The notes under the pieces: generated by a model | Database searches by the model: none | What the model was told of the DNA's origin: nothing | The model's input: the letters and a program-made list of their open reading frames with translations, nothing else | Translations under genes and position numbers: made by a program | DNA from: Porphyrobacter sp. ULC335 | GTDB taxonomy: Bacteria > Pseudomonadota > Alphaproteobacteria > Sphingomonadales > Sphingomonadaceae | Assembly: GCF_025917005.1 (NCBI RefSeq) | Contig: NZ_CP078091.1 | Coordinates: 1,922,001-1,986,000, forward strand | Direction: 5' to 3' | Length of the DNA: 64,000 nt | Shown: one piece after another, positions 44,406 through 53,707 of the stretch | How the letters are laid out: each line of letters begins with the position of its first letter | How positions within the stretch are numbered: the stretch's first letter is position 1

Positions 44406-47400
44406 ATGGTCGAAGTGCGTTCGCGTAAGCCTGCTGCTGGTAAGGTTGTTTCATTTGGCAAGCTGGCGGCTTCGGGGCTTTTGAGCTCCACGGCGCTTCT
44501 CCCGGCGATCAGCGCAGTCGCTGCGGCCGGTCTGATGCTCGCGCCGGGTGCAGCCCATGCGCAGGATCTCGGCGCGGGTGGCGCGGGCGGCGGCGGCGGC
44601 GGTGCGGGCGGCGTTTCAAGTTCGACGGGTGCCGGTGGCCCGGGTGCCGGTGGCGTAGCTGCCGGAGCGGGCGGCGGAGGAGGTGGCGCTGGTAGCCCAG
44701 CTGGCGCGGGCGGCGCCGGCGAAGGTGGAGCGGCCGGCGGTGCGGGCGGCGTTGGCAACTTTTCCGGCCCCGGCCAGAACGGCCAGAATGCGACCACACC
44801 AAATGGCGGTGGTGGTGGTGGTGGTGGCGCCACATTCACGCGTTCCAACACCTTCAATGCCACCGTTTCTGAAACGAACTTTACAACCAATTGGTCGGGC
44901 GGCGGTAACGGCGGCGCGGGCGATGGGTCAGGATCGGGCGGCGGCGGCGGGGCCGGGGGTGCGCGCCGCCTCACGTTCAATGCGGTCTATAACCTTGGCC
45001 TTTCTGGCACTACGAATATCCGAGGCGGCGCTGGTGGCAATGGTGGCGCTGGTGGCGCGACAGGAAATGGCGGCAATGGCGGCGATGCTGGACCCGGCAT
45101 GCTCCTGATCCAAACCAGCACCACGAACACGGGCGCAGGCTTGTTGGTGAGGGGCGGTGCGGGCGGAAATGGCGGCGCCGGAGTCGTTGCAGGTTTTGGC
45201 GGTAACGGCGGCGCTGGCGCGATCCAAATCGGCGGCACGCTCAACAACGCCGGCACCCTTATTGGTGGCAATGGCGGCGCAGGTTCGGTCGCGGGCCGGG
45301 GCGGCGTTGGTCTGATCGGCACAAACATCACGCTCAACAATACGGGCACCATTATCGGTGGCCAGTCGGGCGACTTTTCGTCGCGTGCGCCCGCGATTCG
45401 CTTTGCGGGCACGAACACCGTTAATGCCATCGGCATCACGATCGGCGGTATCGACATCGCTTCGGGTACGACGACCTTCAACCCCGGCGCGGGCTTCTTC
45501 AGCATCGACAGCCTGTCGGGCTTCGGTGATCTTCAGGTCACCTCGGGCACGCTGATCATCGGCAATTCCAGCGCGCCTCCGACGGCTTTCAGTGGCGCGA
45601 TCTCGGGCAATGCCAACCTGCTCAAGACCAGCAGCAGCACGCAGGTGCTGCTCGGCGACAACACCTACACCGGGACCACCACCATCGATGGCGGTTTCCT
45701 CGTTCTGTACGACGGCAGCCTTGCCGGACCGGTCATCAACAACGCCGGCTTCTCGGTCGGCGGTGTCACCGGTAGCCGCCTGTTCGGCGATCTGACCAAC
45801 AATAGCTTTGCCGAGATTTTCGGTCAGGTTGATGGCGCGGTTCAGAACAATGGCCGGATCACCACTCTCGGCAACAGCACCTATCTCGGGACGGTCACGC
45901 AGGCTGTCGGCGGGCAGTTCGAACTCAACAACTTTGACGTCAGCATGGGCGCACTTGCGGGCGGCGGCACAGTGCAGCTGGGTTCGGGGACGCTGACAAT
46001 CGGCACGACGAGCGGCGCGACCGGCTTCTCGGGCCAGATTTCGGGCAGCGGCGGCGTGACCAAGGTTGGTGACAGCACGCAGGTCTTCGTCGGCGACCAG
46101 ACCTATACGGGGCTCACCCAGATTGATGGCGGCTTTCTCGTGGTGGCGGGCGGCAGCCTTGCCGGATCGGTGCTCAACAATTCGCGCTTCATCCTCGATG
46201 GTCGCGTGTTCGGTGACTTCACCAACAACAACATTGCGGAAATCGATGGCCGGGTTGACGGGAACACCGTCAACAATGGCCGCGTTATTCTGCTCGACGA
46301 CAGCACCTTTGTCGGATCGTTCACGCAGAGCATTTCGGGCTCCAGCCTCGAACTCAACGATTTCGATGCCAGCGTCGGCGGCCTTGGCGGCGGCGGCACC
46401 GTGCAACTGGGCGCGGGCACGCTGACGATCAACAACGACAGCGGCGCGATCGGCTTCTTCGGCCAGATTTCGGGCAGCGGCGGGGTCATCAAGGAGGGCG
46501 CCGGCACGCAGGTCTTCGCCGGTGCGCAGACCTATACCGGCCTCACCGAAGTGCGGGGCGGCAATCTGGTCCTGTTCGGCGGCAGCCTTGCCGGATCGGT
46601 CCTGAACAACGCGACCTTTACCATGGACGGTGGCAGCCGCGTGTTCGGTGGCCTCACCAATAATGGTCTGGCACTGCTTTCCGGCCGGATCGATGGCGCA
46701 ATCTTCAACAACGCAACGATCGAGAGCATCGGGGACAGCGTCTTTATCGACCGCTTCACCCAGGCCGCGGGTGCGACCTTCGACCTCGATGGCTTTGACG
46801 CGACCCTTGGCAGCCTCGACGGCGCTGGCTCGATCCTGCTCGGGTTGGGCAACCTGACAATCGGCACCGACAACACGTCTTCGGCCTTCAGTGGCACGAT
46901 TGCGGGCGGCGGTGACCTGATCAAGATGGGTACCGGCACCTTCACGCTGTCCGGCGTGAACTCCTCTTCCGGCGTGACGCAGGTGGACGAAGGCACGATG
47001 GTGCTGGCTGCCAGCGGGCAGATTTCAGGTCTTGTCCGCAACAACGCCACCTTCATCAATGCGGGGGCCGTCAATGGCGGGTTCCTGAACTCCGGCAACC
47101 TTACTTCGACCGGTACGATCCTTGGCGGGCTTACCCAGTTTACTGGCACCAATGCGATCGTCTCCGGCGTCCTTAACGGCGCAATCAACAGCGGCGGCAC
47201 GCTGATCGTCAACGGCGATCTGTCGAGCGACGGCTTCCTCACCAACAGCGGCAGCGGCTCTGTGCAGGTGCTGGCTGGGACGCGTTGGACGGGCCTGACC
47301 GGCATCGACAACACCAGCACCGTCAATCCCGGCTTTACCGTCGCAGGCGAGTTGGTGAACGTCGGCACCATCACCAACCGCGCCGGTGCGACATTCAACA

Positions 47401-50400
47401 TCGCCGGCAGCGGCATCGTGAGCACGAGCTTCCTCACCAACCACGGTACGATGCTCAACAACGGCAGCCTCACCGCCGACATCTTGAATACGGGCACGAT
47501 CACGAACGCGGGCAGCTTGTCGAGTGACTTCGTCAATGACGGCACCCTGATTTCGACCGGCTTCTTCACCGGTGCGCTCGCCAATAATGCGGGTGGCACT
47601 GCCAACCTTGCGGGTGTGTTCGACGGTTTCATTGTCAACTCGGGGACGGTGACGCTCACCGGAACCACCACTGGCATCATGGGCTTTGATCAGACCGGCA
47701 CGGGTATCTTCAACCTCGCCGGATTTGACACCACGATCGGCCGCCTTTCGGGCGCCGGTCAGGTGCAGCTGGGCTCGGCGACGCTGACCACTGGCGGCAG
47801 CAACGCCTCTAGCACCTTTAGCGGCGTGATCTCGGGCTCGGGCGCATTGACCAAGGTGGGCAGCGGCACGCTGACCCTGAATGGAGCGAACACCTTCACA
47901 GGCCTGACCACCGTTTCAGACGGTGGACTGCTCCTTGATTCCGCTGGTACACTGGCGGGTGCGGTCCTTAACAATGCAATCTTCCTCAACGCAGGCACGG
48001 TAAACGGCCTGGTCACCAATAATGGTGATTTGGGCTCGGCGGGGACCCTCGATGGAGGTCTGATCAACAATGCGGGCGCAACGGCCAGCCTTGCTGGTAC
48101 TGTAAACGGCGGGATCACCAACGCTGGCACCGTCCGCGTTATCGGCCCGCTGACCGCCAGCGGGGCCTTCAATCAGACCAGCACCGGCAGCTTGCGTTTG
48201 CAAGGCTTTGCGGCCTCGCTCGGCAGCCTTGCCGGAGCAGGCACAGTCACCCTGGGCGGCGGCGCGCTGACCACCGGGACAGACAACACCTCGACCACCT
48301 TCGGCGGTGTGATCTCCGGTGCGGGCACCCTGACCAAGGTCGGCACCGGCACCTTCACGCTGACCGGCGTGAACACCTATACCGGAACGACCTTCGTCAA
48401 CGCCGGTACGCTGGCGCTTGCTGCGAGCGGCGTGATTGCCGGTCCGGTGCGCAATGCTGCGATCTTCACCAATGCTGGCACGGTCAATGGATCGTTGCAG
48501 ACCTTCGGCACGGCAACCAACTCCGGCACGATCAATGGGGACGTGCGCGCGGAAACCGGGGGCACCTTCACCAATCAGGTGGGCGGCACGGTCAACGGCA
48601 ACGGATTCAGCTTTGCCACGCTTAGCAATGCGGGCACGTGGAATGGTGCCTTCGTTATCAATGGCGGTGGAACGATCACCAACACCGGTGTGTGGAGCAA
48701 CGGGTCGGCCAACTCCTCGCTCATCACCAACGGGCTGTTCGACAACTCGGGCACATTGAGCGGGCTCGCAGTCAGTCTGAACGGGACGAACGCGCGGCTG
48801 ATAAACCGCGCGGGCGGGACTATCGCGCTCAACGCAGGGCAAGCGCTGTTCATCTCGAGCGGCGCCCAAGTCACCAACGCTGGCGCGATCACTGCAACCG
48901 TGGGCAACTCGGGCACCTTTATCTCGACCGGGACGGTCAACGGATTGCTGTCCAATCAGGCGGGCACCGCGATCGCCCAGCTGGCCGGTGTGATGAACGG
49001 TAACATCAACAACGCCGGTACTATCACGCTGACCGGCACCACCACGGGGATCGGCATCCTCGAACAGACTACGTCCGGTGTGTTCAACCTTGGCGGGTTC
49101 AACACCACGATCGGCGTGCTGTCGGGTGCGGGCCAGATGAACCTGGGTGCTGGCACCCTCACTACGGGTCGCGATGCGGTCAATTCGCAGTTCAGCGGTG
49201 TGATTGGCGGCACCGGCGGCCTTGTGAAGGTCGGCACTGGCGGCCTCGTTCTGACCGGCACCAACACCTACACCGGCGGCACAACGATCAGTGGCGGTGT
49301 GTTGCAGCTGGGCGGTGGCGGGACCACGGGTTCGATCATCGGTCCGGTGATCAACAACGGCACGTTGTTGGTGAACCGTTCCGATGCCTACACCTTTGCC
49401 GGCAACATCAGCGGCACAGGGATGTTCGTGCAGGATGGCACCGGTACCACCACGCTGACCGGGACCAACACCTACAGCGGCGGCACTCTGATCAGCCGCG
49501 GGCGTCTGGTGGGCAACACCACTTCGCTGCAGGGCGCGATCCAGAACAACGCAGCGCTCGAATTCGCGCAAACCACGGCCGGCACTTACGCCGGATCGAT
49601 TGCGGGTGCGGGCCTGTTCGACAAGACCGGCGTTGGGCTGCTGACGCTCACGGGCAACAGCAGCGGCTTCACCGGCGGCACCTTCGTTCGCGGCGGCGAG
49701 CTGCGCGTGAACGGCAACCTGTCGCGTTCGGTTGTCACGGTGCAGACGGGCACGACCCTGTCGGGCACCGGCGTGATCGGCGGTCTGATCGCACAAAGCG
49801 GCAGCACGGTTGCACCCGGCACCAGCCCGGGCACGCTCAACGTCAATGGCAACGTCACGCTCCAGGCGGGCAGCACGGTGCAGTTCGAAGTCAGTGCCAC
49901 TGGCCCCTCCGACCGGATCCTCGCGACCGGCACGGCGGCGCTTGGCGGTACGGCCGCGCTCACCAACCTCGGCGGCACCTACGCCTTCAATAGCGAGATC
50001 GTGCTGTTGCAGGCTGATGGCGGGCGCACCGGGACCTTCAGCGCCACCACCGGCACGGCCGGGTTCGGCATCCTTTACCGGCCCGAACTGGTCTACACCG
50101 CCAACCAGGTCCGTCTGCGCATGGCAGCCAACACGCTTGGCAACATCGTCGGCAACACGGCGCTTACCGCCAACCAGCGTTCGGTGGTGAACCGCATCGA
50201 TGGCGCGGTGGCCGCGGGTTACAACCCGCAACCGCTGTTCAACATCTATGCCCTGCCGACCGCGCAGCTGCCGGGTGCCTTCGACCAGCTCTCGGGCGAG
50301 GTCTATGCGACCGCGGCCGGCGTCGGGATCGAGCAGGAGCGTCTGCTGCGTGAAGCGGTGCTGGGCCGTGCTGCCTCGGCGGCGATGGCGGCACGCACGA

Positions 50401-51245
50401 CGCCCGGTGCGGGTTCGGGCGTGGGCGCCTGGGGCCAGCTGTTCGGCGGTTGGGGCGATGGCGATAGCGACGGCAATGCCGCCGCCTTCGACACCGACCG
50501 TATGGGCTTCGTCACCGGCCTTGATTACGGCAAGGCGAACGAGAACGGCAGCTGGCGCGCGGGTGTGTTCGGGATGCAGATCCAGAGCGATGTCACCATC
50601 GACGCACGCGGATCGGCGAGCGAGGTCGAGCAGTCGGGTGCTGGTGCTTACGCATCGCTCACCACCGGCGGGTTCGGCGTGACGCTGGGCGGTTATCTGA
50701 CCGAGGTTGATCTGCGGGCCTTCCGCAACATCAACCTGCCCGGCTTTGCCGAGACCAATGTCGGCGTGACCGAGGGCAAGGGGCGTCAGGCCTTTGCCGA
50801 GCTGTCCTACACGATCGAGGCCGGCAAGGCGCTGATCCGTCCCTTCGTGGCCGGTTCGATCGGCACCTTCAAGCTGGATGGTCTGCGCGAGACAGGCGGC
50901 GCTGCGGCGCTTGATGTCGCCCGCCAGAGCTACTCGACCGGCACGGTGACCGGCGGGATCGACGGATCGGTCAAGGTCGGCAAGGTCCTGCGTCTGGGCG
51001 GTTCGCTCGGTGCGCGTGCCCAGCTGGGCGACCGCGATCCGCAGGCCCTGATCGCGCTGGCCGCCGCTCCGCAGCAGGCCTTCGCCATCGACGCCGCGCA
51101 GCTCGACGAAGTGGCCTTCGCCGGACGCTTCGACGCCGTGCTGGAACTGGAGGAGAACCTCATGATCTCGGTCGGATACACCGGCCTGATCGGCTCCACC
51201 CAAACCGACCACGGCGCTCGCGCAACGGTACAAGTGCGGTTCTAA
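44406..51245 (+). CDS. Giant type V autotransporter with Gly-rich head and beta-strand repeats
   Basis: This 2279-residue protein has an extended signal peptide (about residues 1-56, ending 'AAHAQ'). A PGRS-like Gly/Ala/Asn-rich region runs to about residue 310. A long beta-helical passenger follows, with nine autotransporter-associated strand repeats of the type 'LTKVGTGTFTLTGVNTYTG', and a C-terminal translocator barrel (from about residue 2000, 'GAWGQLFGGWGDGDSDG') ends in Phe ('ATVQVRF'). The first four repeats are spaced 438, 429 and 432 bp apart. No protease or adhesin signature is visible. It likely forms a surface fibre for adhesion or aggregation. It has its own upstream gap and a strong terminator. 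Confidence 0.93.
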   Translation: MVEVRSRKPAAGKVVSFGKLAASGLLSSTALLPAISAVAAAGLMLAPGAAHAQDLGAGGAGGGGGGAGGVSSSTGAGGPGAGGVAAGAGGGGGGAGSPAGAGGAGEGGAAGGAGGVGNFSGPGQNGQNATTPNGGGGGGGGATFTRSNTFNATVSETNFTTNWSGGGNGGAGDGSGSGGGGGAGGARRLTFNAVYNLGLSGTTNIRGGAGGNGGAGGATGNGGNGGDAGPGMLLIQTSTTNTGAGLLVRGGAGGNGGAGVVAGFGGNGGAGAIQIGGTLNNAGTLIGGNGGAGSVAGRGGVGLIGTNITLNNTGTIIGGQSGDFSSRAPAIRFAGTNTVNAIGITIGGIDIASGTTTFNPGAGFFSIDSLSGFGDLQVTSGTLIIGNSSAPPTAFSGAISGNANLLKTSSSTQVLLGDNTYTGTTTIDGGFLVLYDGSLAGPVINNAGFSVGGVTGSRLFGDLTNNSFAEIFGQVDGAVQNNGRITTLGNSTYLGTVTQAVGGQFELNNFDVSMGALAGGGTVQLGSGTLTIGTTSGATGFSGQISGSGGVTKVGDSTQVFVGDQTYTGLTQIDGGFLVVAGGSLAGSVLNNSRFILDGRVFGDFTNNNIAEIDGRVDGNTVNNGRVILLDDSTFVGSFTQSISGSSLELNDFDASVGGLGGGGTVQLGAGTLTINNDSGAIGFFGQISGSGGVIKEGAGTQVFAGAQTYTGLTEVRGGNLVLFGGSLAGSVLNNATFTMDGGSRVFGGLTNNGLALLSGRIDGAIFNNATIESIGDSVFIDRFTQAAGATFDLDGFDATLGSLDGAGSILLGLGNLTIGTDNTSSAFSGTIAGGGDLIKMGTGTFTLSGVNSSSGVTQVDEGTMVLAASGQISGLVRNNATFINAGAVNGGFLNSGNLTSTGTILGGLTQFTGTNAIVSGVLNGAINSGGTLIVNGDLSSDGFLTNSGSGSVQVLAGTRWTGLTGIDNTSTVNPGFTVAGELVNVGTITNRAGATFNIAGSGIVSTSFLTNHGTMLNNGSLTADILNTGTITNAGSLSSDFVNDGTLISTGFFTGALANNAGGTANLAGVFDGFIVNSGTVTLTGTTTGIMGFDQTGTGIFNLAGFDTTIGRLSGAGQVQLGSATLTTGGSNASSTFSGVISGSGALTKVGSGTLTLNGANTFTGLTTVSDGGLLLDSAGTLAGAVLNNAIFLNAGTVNGLVTNNGDLGSAGTLDGGLINNAGATASLAGTVNGGITNAGTVRVIGPLTASGAFNQTSTGSLRLQGFAASLGSLAGAGTVTLGGGALTTGTDNTSTTFGGVISGAGTLTKVGTGTFTLTGVNTYTGTTFVNAGTLALAASGVIAGPVRNAAIFTNAGTVNGSLQTFGTATNSGTINGDVRAETGGTFTNQVGGTVNGNGFSFATLSNAGTWNGAFVINGGGTITNTGVWSNGSANSSLITNGLFDNSGTLSGLAVSLNGTNARLINRAGGTIALNAGQALFISSGAQVTNAGAITATVGNSGTFISTGTVNGLLSNQAGTAIAQLAGVMNGNINNAGTITLTGTTTGIGILEQTTSGVFNLGGFNTTIGVLSGAGQMNLGAGTLTTGRDAVNSQFSGVIGGTGGLVKVGTGGLVLTGTNTYTGGTTISGGVLQLGGGGTTGSIIGPVINNGTLLVNRSDAYTFAGNISGTGMFVQDGTGTTTLTGTNTYSGGTLISRGRLVGNTTSLQGAIQNNAALEFAQTTAGTYAGSIAGAGLFDKTGVGLLTLTGNSSGFTGGTFVRGGELRVNGNLSRSVVTVQTGTTLSGTGVIGGLIAQSGSTVAPGTSPGTLNVNGNVTLQAGSTVQFEVSATGPSDRILATGTAALGGTAALTNLGGTYAFNSEIVLLQADGGRTGTFSATTGTAGFGILYRPELVYTANQVRLRMAANTLGNIVGNTALTANQRSVVNRIDGAVAAGYNPQPLFNIYALPTAQLPGAFDQLSGEVYATAAGVGIEQERLLREAVLGRAASAAMAARTTPGAGSGVGAWGQLFGGWGDGDSDGNAAAFDTDRMGFVTGLDYGKANENGSWRAGVFGMQIQSDVTIDARGSASEVEQSGAGAYASLTTGGFGVTLGGYLTEVDLRAFRNINLPGFAETNVGVTEGKGRQAFAELSYTIEAGKALIRPFVAGSIGTFKLDGLRETGGAAALDVARQSYSTGTVTGGIDGSVKVGKVLRLGGSLGARAQLGDRDPQALIALAAAPQQAFAIDAAQLDEVAFAGRFDAVLELEENLMISVGYTGLIGSTQTDHGARATVQVRF

Positions 51246-51269
51246 AGCGCCTCATTGCCACACAAACAC

Positions 51270-51302
51270 AAGCCCGCTCTTGCCCATGGCAAGGGCGGGC
51301 TT
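51270..51302 (+). terminator. Terminator after autotransporter
   Basis: AAGCCCGC...CTTGCC pairs with GGCAAG...GCGGGCTT in a 14-plus-bp stem with a short AT loop, 25 bases after the stop. The flanks are A-rich on the left and TT only on the right. Confidence 0.8.
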
Positions 51303-51386
51303 CGTGTATCCGGAGACTAGCATTTCAGCCGCTTGGGAAACGCGCCGGTTGCGATAGTCTCTCTTCCGGATCGGAGGGGAGAGGCC

Positions 51387-52208
51387 ATGACAGGATCACT
51401 TGCAGGCAAGGCGGCGCTGGTTACGGGTGCAGGGCGCGGTCAGGGGCGTGCGTTCGCGCTCGCGCTGGCCGAGGCGGGCGCGGATGTCGCGATCTGCGAT
51501 GTCGGTGCGGCGGCTGTCGAAACCGTCGGCTATGCGCTCGGCGGATCGCTCGGTGAAGTCGCGCAGGCGATCGAAGCGCAGGGTCGCAAGGCAGTGGCGA
51601 TGGCCTGTGACGTGCGCGATCAATCGCAGATCGATGCCTTCATGGCCGCGACGCTTGAGGCCTTCGGGCGGATCGATATCGTGATCAACAATGCCGGGAT
51701 CCTGACGGGCGGACGCCCTGCGCACGAGCTTGATGACGCGATGTGGACGACCATGATCGACGTCAACCTGACCGGCGCCTGGCGCATGGCGCGCGCGGCG
51801 GTGCCGCATATGATCGCGCAGCAGCAGGGCGGGCGGATCGTCAACATCGCCTCGGTCGCGGGGCATGTCGGGACGCCCGGCTATGCCCATTACTGCGCCT
51901 CGAAGCACGGCTTGATGGGCCTGACGCGGGCGATGGCGGGCGAGCTTGCGCCGCACGGGATCACCGTCAACGCGCTGTGCCCGGGATTGGTCGATACCCC
52001 GATGGTGGCCCATGCCACGGACGAAGTCGCCGCTGCCCGGGGGCTCAGCGTCGACGAGGCTTACGAGCTCCAGCTGACCCCGCATCTTATCAAGGAGAAG
52101 ATCAGTTCCGAGCAATCGGCGGCGGCAGTCATGTATCTGGTGAGCGAGGCAGCGCGGGTGGTGACGGGGTCAGCTCTGACGATCGACGCCGGGTGGTCGG
52201 CCGTCTGA
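51387..52208 (+). CDS. SDR-family NAD(P)-dependent oxidoreductase
   Basis: This 273-residue Rossmann-fold enzyme has the cofactor loop 'VTGAGRGQGRAFA' (TGxxxGxG), 'DVRDQ' adenine contact, 'NNAGIL' and the active-site 'YCASK', with upstream Ser in 'NIASVAGH'. The C-terminus 'VTGSALTIDAGWSAV' is typical of classical SDRs. The inserted 'ETVGYALGGSLGEVAQAIEA' resembles mycofactocin/carveol-type SDRs. The substrate is not predictable. The start at 51387 has GGAGGGGAGAGG upstream. Confidence 0.9.
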   Translation: MTGSLAGKAALVTGAGRGQGRAFALALAEAGADVAICDVGAAAVETVGYALGGSLGEVAQAIEAQGRKAVAMACDVRDQSQIDAFMAATLEAFGRIDIVINNAGILTGGRPAHELDDAMWTTMIDVNLTGAWRMARAAVPHMIAQQQGGRIVNIASVAGHVGTPGYAHYCASKHGLMGLTRAMAGELAPHGITVNALCPGLVDTPMVAHATDEVAAARGLSVDEAYELQLTPHLIKEKISSEQSAAAVMYLVSEAARVVTGSALTIDAGWSAV

Positions 52209-52288
52209 ACGGCCGTCCGCGCTTGCTTTCGCGGGGCGGAAGGCGGACAACGGGACACGCAAACCCCTCTTATCAGAAGCAGCAAGTC

Positions 52289-52993
52289 ATGGCAGCGGAC
52301 AGCGCCCATCCCGATGATCCGCATTATGTCCACCGCACCGGCTGGCTGCGGGCAGCGGTACTGGGTGCCAATGACGGGATCATCTCGGTTGCCTCGCTGA
52401 TTATCGGAGTGGCGGCCGCAACGCCTGAGCCGGAGGCAGTCATGATCGCCGGGATTGCCGCGCTGATGGCGGGGGCGATGTCGATGGCAGCGGGCGAGTA
52501 TATCTCGGTTTCGAGCCAGGCAGATTCCGAGCGCGCCGATATCCGCCGCGAGCGCGAAGCACTCACCGAAACACCTGCCGCCGAAGAGGCCGAGCTGGCC
52601 GGCATCTACCGCGCGCGCGGCCTGAGCGCAGAGACTGCCGCTGCCGTGGCGCGTGAACTGACCGCGCTTGATCCCTTGGCCGCGCATGTGCGCGATGAAC
52701 TCGGCCTCTCGGAGCATCTTGCGGCGCGGCCGTTGCAGGCGGCTTTGGCGTCTGGCGTTACCTTCAGCGCCGCTGCGGCGGTGCCACTGGTTGCGGCGTG
52801 GCTGGCCCCGGCGGCGGCCATCATTGTCACGGTGGTCGCCGTGTCGATCCTTGCTCTCGCGATCCTCGGCGCGCTCGGAGCGAAGGCAGGCGCGGCGCCG
52901 ATGGTCCCGGCCGTCGCGCGGGTGGTCGGTTGGGGGGTGTTCGCCATGGCTGTCACCGCCGCCGTCGGGCGGCTGTTCGGGGTGAGCGTCTGA
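52289..52993 (+). CDS. VIT1/CCC1-family membrane protein
   Basis: This 234-residue protein has five membrane helices. It opens 'GWLRAAVLGANDGIISVASLIIGVAAA', then 'AGAMSMAAGEYISVSSQADSERADI', the hallmark of the vacuolar iron transporter family. These are the helices that form the Fe2+/Mn2+ path, with conserved Asp, Met and Glu. A charged cytosolic helix pair (about residues 75-140) binds metal in plant VIT1. It probably exports or sequesters Fe2+ or Mn2+. It follows the SDR gene by 80 bp. Confidence 0.9.
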   Translation: MAADSAHPDDPHYVHRTGWLRAAVLGANDGIISVASLIIGVAAATPEPEAVMIAGIAALMAGAMSMAAGEYISVSSQADSERADIRREREALTETPAAEEAELAGIYRARGLSAETAAAVARELTALDPLAAHVRDELGLSEHLAARPLQAALASGVTFSAAAAVPLVAAWLAPAAAIIVTVVAVSILALAILGALGAKAGAAPMVPAVARVVGWGVFAMAVTAAVGRLFGVSV

Positions 52994-53038
52994 TCGATCC
53001 GGGGGGCCGCCGGGCAGGGCGCAGGCGAGGCAATGGCC

Positions 53039-53707
53039 CTACTGCCGCTTGCCGGTCGCGCCTGACTGGCGCGCCGCGCGTGCCAATGCCGTCAATCGTG
53101 CCTTGCTCGCCGCCGGCCCCGATAGGGCCGCCACCAGTTCGACGGTGCGGGTGGTGCCGCGCAGGTAATTGACCGTGACGCGCCGGACATAGTGACCGAG
53201 TTCGGGCGCATAATCCCATTCGCGCTGTTCGAGCAGGCGCATGGTCGTCGGGGAGTAGCGATCGCACTTGACCGGGATCGTATCGTAAGTGCCCGCCTTG
53301 ACAGTGTAGGCTTTGAGCTTGCCGGCCTTGCAGACCCATAGGCTGACAGAGCGCCGGACCGGCGACTGGGCATTTGCCTTGGTTTCGGTCACGACCCGGA
53401 AGCGCGCCGATTTGCCCTTGCCGATCGGCCACAGGGCGTCGGGCTTGCCGTGCACCTCGCGCCGGCCGGTGGAGCGCCCGTTGCGCCATTCCAAGACGGG
53501 AACGACGAAGTTGCGACTGCGCTGGTAGCTCGTACCGCCAAGGCCCGCCCAGGTCATCGTCGCGCCCTCGGCATTGATCACCCGTTCAACCCGGCCATCC
53601 GAAAAGACGAAGGCATCACCCGGCTCGTAATCGGGCAGAGGGACCGGCGCGGCAAAGGCAGCGGCGGCGGCAACGGACAGCGATGCCGCGGCGATATGTC
53701 CCGCCAT
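53039..53707 (-). CDS. Exported protein of unknown function paired with subtilase
   Basis: This 222-residue protein has a signal peptide ('HIAAASLSVAAAAAFAAP'). Its mainly beta middle contains 'PDYEPGDAFVFSDGRVERVINAEG' and 'WVCKAGKLKAYTVKAGTYDTIPVKCDRY', where two Cys could form a disulfide. The basic C-terminus is Ala/Arg-rich. No family is recognised. Its ATG overlaps the stop of the upstream subtilase (TGATG), so the two are translationally coupled and probably act together, for example as inhibitor, chaperone or substrate of the protease. That link is inferred from position. Confidence 0.7.
   Translation of the reverse strand: MAGHIAAASLSVAAAAAFAAPVPLPDYEPGDAFVFSDGRVERVINAEGATMTWAGLGGTSYQRSRNFVVPVLEWRNGRSTGRREVHGKPDALWPIGKGKSARFRVVTETKANAQSPVRRSVSLWVCKAGKLKAYTVKAGTYDTIPVKCDRYSPTTMRLLEQREWDYAPELGHYVRRVTVNYLRGTTRTVELVAALSGPAASKARLTALARAARQSGATGKRQ

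Noticed and set aside
47916-51233. 1105-codon minus-strand frame opposite the autotransporter
   Set aside because: It is a shadow of the repetitive passenger and barrel; no start signal or recognisable domain.
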